This document shows positions 56,781 through 64,000 of a DNA stretch of 64,000 bases, piece by piece. This DNA is from Amblyornis subalaris (taxonomy: Eukaryota > Chordata > Aves > Passeriformes > Ptilonorhynchidae). Each line of letters starts with the position of its first letter. Positions within the stretch are counted from its first letter, which is position 1. The DNA lies in assembly GCA_018881555.1 (NCBI GenBank), contig JACAXG010000237.1, positions 410,001 to 474,000 on the forward strand, written 5' to 3'. The position numbers were made by a program, and so were the translations under genes. The notes beneath the pieces were generated by a model. It was given only the letters and a program-made list of their open reading frames with translations. It did not search any database and was not told where the DNA came from.

Positions 56781-57800
56781 CCCTGCATTAGGGAGGCTGC
56801 CACAGTGCTGGGACACGAGGCTGTCCCTGTGTCACCTTCCCAGGGCAAGTCCTGGGCTCTGGCGGTGCCTGGGCCACAATAAAGGAGAACTGCCTGGCTT
56901 TAACCATCCTGGAGACCCAGGAAACAGGCACTACACGATGTACGAGACACAGCTTCCCCACACTTCCCAACACAGAATCCCAGGAGGCTTTGAAGGACTT
57001 CCAAGTCCTTTCCAGCAAGGCCTCCTCACCCGGGGAATACACTGAACACAGAAATCAGCTCTGAGGGCTCCTGGAGCCCCCTGAGCACACGTGGCACACG
57101 ACCAAACCTTATACCCATCCCCAGTGAATCCATAGGAACTGCAGGTCACGGTGGAAGCGCTCCCACACCGCTTCACTTCCCATCCTCATTCCACAAATGA
57201 CGTTAAAACAAAAAAGCATGAAAATAAACAGAAACCTCCAGAGGATCAAAGTGGAAACAATTCCAGGCAGCCCCTGACAGGGAACCTGTTCAGAAAATGG
57301 ACCCGACCCCACCAGCTGGGTTCGAGGGACCTTCCCAGGGGTGTTTTCCCCCTGTGCCCGGAGCTTTGTTCCTCAGGGCAGCGGCTCCAGAGCTGGGACT
57401 TGGCAGCCGGGACTGGCGGCGAAGGCAGAGCTCGGAGGACAAGAAAGTGAACAAACTCCTGCCTGTTTGTAGCTGAGCGATCCAGGCNGTGATTCAGGGC
57501 AGAGGAATGTGATTCAGGGAAGGCATGAATGGAGCAGAGGCCGCTCTGCCTCCTGGCCGTTCCCTCTGCGCGGGAAGCGCCAGCCCAGGAGGAACCGCGC
57601 AGCTCCCACGGCTCTGCCCAGCTTGGAAAACCCCTCTGCTCACTCCAGAGCAGGATCACACCCATCCCAGAGCTTCCTGCTGTTCCAGCCTGTGTTTGAC
57701 AACNCTCCCTCCCTCCCTCCTGCTGTTTGTGTGCTTGGGACAATGGGATGGGGGCACCAGAGCCCCTCTGGAGCAATAGGGATTCTGTCCCCAGTCCAGC
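56781..57800. other. Unique DTNB intron sequence
   Basis: A short (CCCT)n run at 57705-57720; otherwise nothing recognised. Confidence 0.4.
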
Positions 57801-57801
57801 A

Positions 57802-58100
57802 TCCTGGAATCCCACCACGGTTTGGGTGCGAAGGGAACATTAAAGGTCATATAGTCCAACCTCTGCCATGGGCAGGGACACCTTCCACTATCCCAGGCTG
57901 CTCCAAGCCCTGTCCAGCCTGGCTTTGGACACTCCCAGGGATGAGGCAGCCACAGCTTCTCTGGAAAACCTGTGCCAGGGCCTCCCCACCCTCCCAGCCA
58001 GGAATTCCTTTCCAATATCCCACCTAACCCTGCCCTCTGGCACTGGGAAGCCATTCCCCCTTGTCCTGTCCCTCCATCCCTTGTCCCAAGTCTCCTCCAA
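57802..58100 (-). mobile_element. CR1 LINE 3' end, type A, long copy
   Basis: CTGGAATCCCACCACGGTTTGG to CCCTTGTCCCAAGTCTCC. Confidence 0.95.
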
Positions 58101-58615
58101 ATCCTCTCAGCTCTGCCTGCCGAGCTGGGCACAGATGGCAGAAGGTGGCTGGGCATGGCTCCCTGAGCCCGGAGAGGCTCCTGAATGCTCCAGAGTGAGG
58201 GGAGAGGGTTCCTTCCCTTCAGATGGACACCAGGTCTCCTGCAGGCACTGTCTCCATCCCGGTGTGTTCATCCCGTTGCTGGGAAGCACCACCACAATTC
58301 AGGGATCTGTCTCTCACCTGGCTCAGCCACCACAGGACAGTGAAGATCCAACAGAGCCAACGCTTCCAGACAGTAATCCTGGTGTGTATCCATGGCTGTT
58401 CCTGCCAAACCTCCTCCTCACATCCCAAAGCCACTGCCAGGGGCAGTGCTGCCAGCTCATGAGCCAGGTAAGGTGTTCTTCCCTCTGATGCTGATGGCAG
58501 CACTGGCCCAGCCTTCCCTCTGGAATGTCTGCTCATGGATAAGCCCCATCCCTACGGAGAACCGTTCCCTACGCAGATCTAAATCCAATTGGCTCTCCCA
58601 GGAGCCCTTCTAGGT
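58101..58615. other. Unique DTNB intron sequence
   Basis: Nothing recognised. Confidence 0.4.
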
Positions 58616-58619
58616 TTGA

Positions 58620-58735
58620 TATAGGCCACCTGGGCTAGTGGAAATGTCCCTGCCCACGGCAGGAGGGTGAACTGGATGAGCTTTAAAGTCCCTTCCCACC
58701 CAAACTGCTCTGGGATTCCATGGTCCCTCCAGGAG
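58620..58735 (+). mobile_element. CR1 LINE 3' end, type A, short
   Basis: ATAGGCCACCTGGGCTAGTGG to CTGCTCTGGGATTCCATGG. Confidence 0.9.
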
Positions 58736-58974
58736 ATCCATGAACACACTCCTGGAGTGGAGCAGCTGCCCCAAGCTCATCCCAAAGCTCTGCCTGTCCA
58801 CGTTCGAGNGCTGAACCGTACACAGGAGTGTTCCTGGCACTGAGCACGGTCATTTCCAGGATCCAAGCGTTGGAATGCTCGCTGTGGTGACACAACTCAG
58901 GTAGCACATTCCCTGGCATTCCCAGGCACATCATTCCCGACACTGCGTGCAGCCACCAGCTCTGGGAGGCTGAG

Positions 58975-59130
58975 GAGTCACAAAATCCCTGATCCTTCAA
59001 GCTGGAAAAGCCCTCCNAGACCATCAAGTCCAAGCTGTGCCCAAACCCCACCTTGTCACCATTCCAGAGCTCTGAGTGCCACATCCAGGCCTTCCTTGGG
59101 CACCTCCAGGGCTGGGACTCCACCTTTGGC
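58975..59130 (-). mobile_element. CR1 LINE 3' end, type B
   Basis: GTCACAAAATCCCTGATCC to CACCTCCAGGGCTGGGACTCC. Confidence 0.9.
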
Positions 59131-60400
59131 CTTTGGCTGACGCAAAGCTGGCAGCAGAACCGAGCAGCAGACTCAGATTCCAGACATGAGACTCCTTCAG
59201 GTGGCACAGGGCTCTGCAGGGCTGGGAATTCCCCACTCCCAGGGCTCTCCATCCCTTGGGAAGGACTCAGGGCTCATCAAGGCTCTGCTGGAGCCACGGC
59301 TGAGGAGGTTCAGCTCTCTGAGGGGCTGTGCTCTGCTGCCCTGGCACTGCTGGAAGGTCTCCTGTGAACACCCAGTCCTAGCCACGGGAGGAAAACAGGA
59401 ACTCCCTCTCCGTGGAGCTGTGGAGAAACCCTCCCGTGCATCCACGGCTTCCCAAGGACGGCTGGCTGAGCGCGTGTCCGCTGCTTCTGCTGGGTAACAC
59501 AACCCTGGAATTCATGAGCCCCCTCTGCTCTGCTGTTCCCACTGTTCCCACCATCTTCTGAGGGAAAAGATTCCACTCCAGCGTTCCAGCCCCTCCGCTG
59601 GAAGCCGTTCCTGCGCCTGTTTGGCATTAGGGACGTTCCCTGGTGCCGGAGCACGAGCGCCTGACNCTGCTCTGGGTGTGCTGTGGGGGCTGCAGGACAC
59701 GCCAAGGACACCATCNCCGTGATGCACATCCTCGGGAATCCCTGCAACGTTCCTCGGGATACGGAGCGGCTCCTACGGCTGCGCCTTCCACTACAAAACA
59801 AAGGGGGTTTAATGCTTAGCAGATCCTAAAAGCTCCTCACCAGCTGAGACATGGAGCCGCTGCTGGTGTAAATTAGGGCTTTACAGCAATCCCAGCAGCG
59901 CTGCAGAGCAGTGTGGTGGGCCACGAGCACCACGTGGCTCCCAACTCCGTCATGGGAACAGCATCCCCACGCAAGGCTCTGCTCCTCCAGGCTGTGCCCG
60001 GGACGGGACAGGAACTGCGCCCGCCTTGACGGGAGATCAGCTCTGAACGGGGGGCACAGGAGTCCCTGGGCTTTCCTGCACACACCAGGATCAGAAATGG
60101 TGGCTCTCTCCCCATATACATTCCTTACCCTTGCCATGAACTTCTGGCCAAGGCAGAGAGGGACCGGCAGCCCCAGCAGGGAAGGAAGGTTGGAGATTCC
60201 TAAAGTGGATGCCAACGCTGCTGCTCTCGATGTGCTGCCAGTCCTAATCCATGATTGTTGTTCTAATTCNTCTTCAACCCTTCCTGGAAGTTCCTGCTGC
60301 CCTCACACAACCGACCCACCCCGCCAGGGGCTGAGAGGACCCTCAGGTCCCTGNACACCAAGGGCTTTCCCTTCCACAGCTCCCAGAGGCTGCTCCACAC
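59131..60400. other. Unique DTNB intron sequence
   Basis: No family or exon recognised. Confidence 0.4.
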
Positions 60401-60404
60401 TTTC

Positions 60405-60530
60405 CCTCATCCCAGGCTGGACAGGGATGGAGCAACCTGGGACAGTGGAAGGTGTCCCTGCCCATGGCAGGGGTGGAATGGGATGAGCTCNAAGGTCCCT
60501 TCCCGCCCAGACCAGCCTGGGGTTCGATGT
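60405..60530 (+). mobile_element. CR1 LINE 3' end, type A, short
   Basis: CATCCCAGGCTGGACAGGG to ACCAGCCTGGGGTTCGATG. Confidence 0.9.
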
Positions 60531-61225
60531 TCCCACGGGGATGGGCCCAGCCCCAGGAGCCTGCTCTGGGCACGAGGGATGCTCTGAGTGATCTCCAGAG
60601 CTGCCTCTCCAGGCCTGGGTGTGTTCCTCAGCCAAGGGGAGCAGCGTGTCCCGGGATTTCCAGCCTTTCACAGCGGAGGGGAGGGCACTTCAAGCCACTC
60701 CAGTGCACGCAGAGGAAGGATGCAAAGTTTCAATTCCTACAGACCAGCAACGTGTCCTTTGCTTNGTCAAACTCTGCCTTTCTTGAGCTTCCAATCAATT
60801 TTGGCTCCTTCATTCCCGATTCCAAAGGGATGGCTCCGGATGGTGGAATGTCACCGTGCTGACATTATTTCAGTCTTGGCTCCTTCTCCTCCTCCTGACA
60901 CAGTGTTCCAGGGAAAGAAGAGAAGTAAAACTGGGCCAATTCTTCCCTGATCTCACATTTGCCCTTTTTCTATATCCATACTCCAGATGAAAGCACAGCA
61001 CAGGAAAATCGAGCCACGGTGTGGCCTTTCCCTGCCGAGGATTATTCCCAGGAATGAAGCTGGGTAGGAGAAGGACACACGATCCATCATTCCACTGGCA
61101 CAGCTGGAGGTTGGAGAACAGGGGTGGCCGTGTCTTGGGTGTTTTCCTTCCTCCAGGACATTCCCTGAAGCTCCTGACACGTGCTGCAGCCTGGTCCCTT
61201 CCATAAACCAAATCAGCTCTGCCAG
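60531..61225. other. Unique DTNB intron sequence
   Basis: Nothing recognised. Confidence 0.4.
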
Positions 61226-61229
61226 GTGC

Positions 61230-61490
61230 CTCAGCAAACCCAGGGAGAGGTTTGGATTAGATAGCAGGAAAAATTCCTCCCTGGGAGGGTGGTGAGGGGC
61301 NTGGATGCAATTCCCAGAGAAGCTGTGGCTGCCCCTGGATCCCTGGAAGTGTCCCAGGCCAGGCTGGACGGGGCTTGGAGCAGCCTGGGATAGCGGGAGG
61401 TGTCCCTGCCCATGGCAGGGGGTGGAACAGGATGGGATTTAAGGTCGCTTCCCACCCAAACCATTCCAGGATTCCATGATCACCTAAAGG
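61230..61490 (+). mobile_element. CR1 LINE 3' end, type A
   Basis: GTTTGGATTAGATAGCAGG to CCAGGATTCCATGATCACC. Confidence 0.94.
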
Positions 61491-62486
61491 TGAACTGGGC
61501 CCCAGTGGGAGGTGCCCACTCACCACCACCCCACACTGGTGACAGAGTGACAATGAAAGGCCAGCCAGGAGTCACCAAAAGCCCATTTCAGCACATGTAA
61601 AACTGAGGCNTTTCCAGCAACAGAGGTTACCCCAAAATACATATTTCCCTGCAGAAAATTAGCCCCCAGAATTCCCAATCAATGTATCCAATATCCAGTC
61701 GTGCCCGTGAGAAACANCCCACGAAATCCCCAGCGGAGCAGAACACGGATTAAGGAACCCAGCAAAGCCCTGGGTGTAAAGGAAACCACGTCTGAAAACG
61801 CTGCAAATGCTCGGCTGGAGAGGAGACACCGAACATCTGGCTGCTCCCGAGGAAAGCAAAAGGGCTCCCTCTGGAGTGGATCCCGAAACTAACACAGGGC
61901 TCGGGCTGGGACGGGCGGGCAGGGAAAATGGGAATGCAACGGCAACAAAGCCAAGGCGTTCTTGTCTCCCGATCCCCTGCTCATCCTGCCCGCGACGAGC
62001 GCCCTGGGACGCGCTCAAGGAGACTCTGGCAGGACTGAAGGATGTGGATCCATGCCCGGAATATTAAGTCATTAATTAGCTCTCGTGCATGGGCTTGTGT
62101 GTGGCAAGGAGGCAAATTAAAGGATTCCTGAAGAGACAAGAAAGCTTTCCGAGCACGAGAAACACTCCCGAGGATCTCCCACAAAACAGGGCACGAAGCC
62201 AGCTGAGAATTCCCGTTTCCAGCCCGGGACNGTCATGCAGGGTTCCACAGGAGCCTCAGCGATCCAGCCCCGGGGTGTGTGCCCACGGACCCCACTGGAA
62301 AGGCAGGGAGGAGGAACTCCAGGACACACACACCCCTCCGTGCCCTGCTGGAGGCTGCTCTGGAACTCACAGGCGGAAAGGGCCCCGCATTCCCAGGGAT
62401 CATTTGCATACAAGGCAATTAACAGAAAATGGATTTCATGCAGGAAGACAAAAAGTCAGATCACCTACAAAGTGAAGTCAACTTAC
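61491..62486. other. Unique intron just downstream of the DTNB microexon
   Basis: An AT motif cluster (AATATTAAGTCATTAATTAGC) at 62059-62080 lies about 420 bp past the microexon. It is a possible splicing or transcriptional element; no exon recognised. Confidence 0.3.
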
Positions 62487-62507
62487 TGCCTGCTTTTGCT
62501 CTTCTTC
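62487..62507 (-). CDS. DTNB: DTNB microexon, 7 codons (EEEQKQA)
   Basis: This 21-nt exon reads GAA GAA GAG CAA AAG CAG GCA on the minus strand and encodes EEEQKQA. That is the segment which, as I recall the mammalian protein, directly follows the beta-dystrobrevin coiled coil (after MKLLK). The acceptor is a pyrimidine-rich run ending TTTCCAG, with AG at 62508-62509. The donor is GTAAGT at 62481-62486, a near-perfect 5' splice site. The exon is phase 0 at both ends, so it can be skipped without a frameshift, as expected of a variable region in dystrobrevins. It joins the linker exon at 26981 across a 35.5-kb intron. The preceding coiled-coil exon was not found up to base 64000 and must lie upstream. 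On its own a 7-codon match is weak; the perfect splice sites, the phase and the downstream exons make it convincing. Confidence 0.85.
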
Positions 62508-64000
62508 CTGGAAACGTTGGCAAAAGAGAAAGGTGAAGGGAGAGAGAGAGAGGAAGGATTAATTATCACGCGAAAATGATCGTTTTCCCACCCAATACAC
62601 AGTGCAGGAACAGAAGGTGGCACGTGGGGCCAGCACCTGCACGACAGGAGCTGAGCACACAGGACACGAGGGCCGTGGGGGCAGCACAGGGGACATTTGT
62701 CCCATTCCCAAGAGAATTCCCTTTGAAATGACCTTTGGTGTTGGCCAAGGTTGAACACATGGGATGGATATCACACATATATAGGATATAGGGATATAGG
62801 ATAGGATATCCAGGGGATATCTGCTCCTTCACACAGGACCTTTCCTGGCCTCAGCCTGGGATAGGGGAAGGTGTCCCCCCCATGGCAGGGCTGGCACTGG
62901 ATCAGCTTTAAGGCCCCTTCCCAACCAAACCATTCCATGATCCCATGGCCCTCTCCTACCCCAGACCCAGAGGCCTCTCGAGCTGCTCTCAAGCCAACAA
63001 ACACCAGATCCATCCCCTGAGGTGTGGGAATGTCCAGCTGCTACCAGAGCACAAAGACCCCNACTGCCACAGCCCCAGAGCCAAAACATCCCCTTTGGGC
63101 AGCTCCCACTGGGCATTCCAGGACCTCTGCCAGTGGGATTCACAGGGGCAGAGGCACCAGCTCNGGGAGGGGACACACCGAGGCAAAGGCCCCAAAGGTG
63201 CTGAGCAGGGAGAGAGGTGCAGAGAGAGCAATTCCTGCACTGCAGCTCCTCTCTCAGAACGGATCCCTCCTGACCTGGGGACACAAAATACCAAATACAA
63301 TTGAATTTATCCCTTTGTGATGCAGGGAAATGCCCACTGTGACCAGGCTGGGCTNGTGGGGGCACATCCTGCCCTCAGCTACGGGAGAACTGCTGGGAAT
63401 GAGCACAGTGTCACCCAGCCCAGAGTTTCTTTCATAATTCAGATGTTTCCTCGGATTTTCTCCTCTCACAGACAGGAACCACCATGNATCCGACCCTGTG
63501 TGTGACACCAGGGCTGGAGGGAGGTGTTGCTGACCCTCACCTGCCCCAAGGCAGCAGCTCCAGCAGTTCCAGGTGCCTCCCTCCACGGTGGCCTNGCAGC
63601 ACAGGGGGCAGCAGGACCACGGCCAAGCACAGCCCCCCAGAAATTCAGGTCATGGAATTAAAATTCTCGGGATAAAAGCTCCTTCTGGCCTGGAAATCCA
63701 TNAACCCATTTATCAACCTTCCCTCACTGATCTCCCATCTGAGCAGGATTAACCAGAACCTTTCCCTTAATTTAAAGCAGCTTCTTCTCGCTGACCACTA
63801 AAAGCTGTTTTCCCACCGAGCCCCATGGAGAAGCCTGGGAATGGCTGGGGAGAATTCCATGTTTCAGAGCAGATGCTTTTGGGGTTTTCTCCCAGGACCT
63901 GGGGCTCCTTTGGGTGTGTCTTTGGCNTTGCTGTGGCAGATGTGGGGCCTGGCTCCGGGGTCGGTGCTGCCCTCCCCACATCCCACATTTTCCAGTGGTG
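62508..64000. other. DTNB intron upstream of the microexon
   Basis: Contains an 8-11-bp GGATATAGGATAT repeat at 62780-62818 and one CR1. The coiled-coil exon that should precede the microexon was not found. Confidence 0.5.
62838..62948 (+). mobile_element. CR1 LINE 3' end, type A, short
   Basis: GGCCTCAGCCTGGGATAGGGG to CCATTCCATGATCCCATGG. Confidence 0.92.

Larger units (their letters stand above)
14065..64000 (-). other. DTNB: DTNB gene span, 3' part (beta-dystrobrevin)
   Basis: The identified part of the gene runs from beyond the right edge to at least 14065 on the minus strand. The introns are about 35.5 kb (26982-62486), 4.8 kb (22033-26827), 2.5 kb (19484-21942) and 5.3 kb (14100-19429). 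EF-hand, ZZ zinc-finger and coiled-coil exons were not found and must lie to the right. The window encodes 107 C-terminal residues. All junction phases agree (0, 1, 1, 1), which argues against chance matches or a processed pseudogene. Confidence 0.9.

Noticed and set aside
11560..64000. Strand bias of CR1 insertions relative to DTNB
   Set aside because: Counting type A copies by eye gives about 14 plus and 15 minus, so there is no bias to explain.
1..64000. tRNA, rRNA or CRISPR features
   Set aside because: No cloverleaf, rRNA core or repeat-spacer pattern was seen. The tandem arrays have no unique spacers of constant length.

Overview
The window looks like nuclear DNA of a bird, most likely a songbird. 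It holds about fifty truncated CR1 LINE 3' ends in both orientations and no recognisable mammalian-type SINEs. It is GC-rich, has many minisatellites, and the one recognisable gene has tiny exons separated by introns of 2 to 35 kb. It is draft sequence: two long N runs (18416-18893 and 32717-33031) and many single Ns. No bacterial, viral or organellar genes were seen.

The only protein-coding gene I can support is the 3' end of DTNB (beta-dystrobrevin) on the minus strand. Five exons were recognised from peptide match, splice sites and compatible phases. In transcript order they are a 21-nt microexon (62487-62507), the proline/serine/glycine-rich linker exon (26828-26981), the most conserved exon (21943-22032), an acidic exon with a tandem NAGNAG acceptor (19430-19483), and a 35-nt exon (14065-14099) that supplies the last glycine and the stop codon. 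Together they encode 107 residues downstream of the coiled coil. The 5' part of the gene lies beyond base 64000. The last untranslated exon and poly(A) site are not settled; candidates are an acceptor at 12905 and an AATAAA at 8473-8478.

Layout: 1-2760 is a CpG-rich block with a purine minisatellite and GCCGA-type pentamer repeats, possibly the minus-strand promoter of the next gene. In mammals that neighbour is DNMT3A; this is inference, because no DNMT3A coding exon is present. 2780-3510 is a GCCAA pentamer array. 3510-11560 is GC-rich, gene-free DNA with small tandem repeats and CpG-dense stretches. 11560-64000 is DTNB tail and introns, crowded with CR1 fragments, four sizeable minisatellites (17.5, 18.3-19.3, 28.7-29.6 and 39.4 kb), an AT-rich island (27.2-27.6 kb), a GAAAA/GGAAA microsatellite that the second gap interrupts, and an inverted duplication (51.2-52.2 kb).

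CR1 entries are typed by their 3' end. Type A contains CATGGCAGGG and a CCCACCCAAACC-like end. Type B contains AGCACTGAGTGCCACGTCC. Type C contains a TGGCCTTGGCAGTGCTGG-like block. Strand is that of the LINE, whose sense 3' end runs out into ATTCCATGA-like octamers. CR1 boundaries are by eye, about +/-20 bp. The long open frames over tandem repeats are artefacts, not genes.
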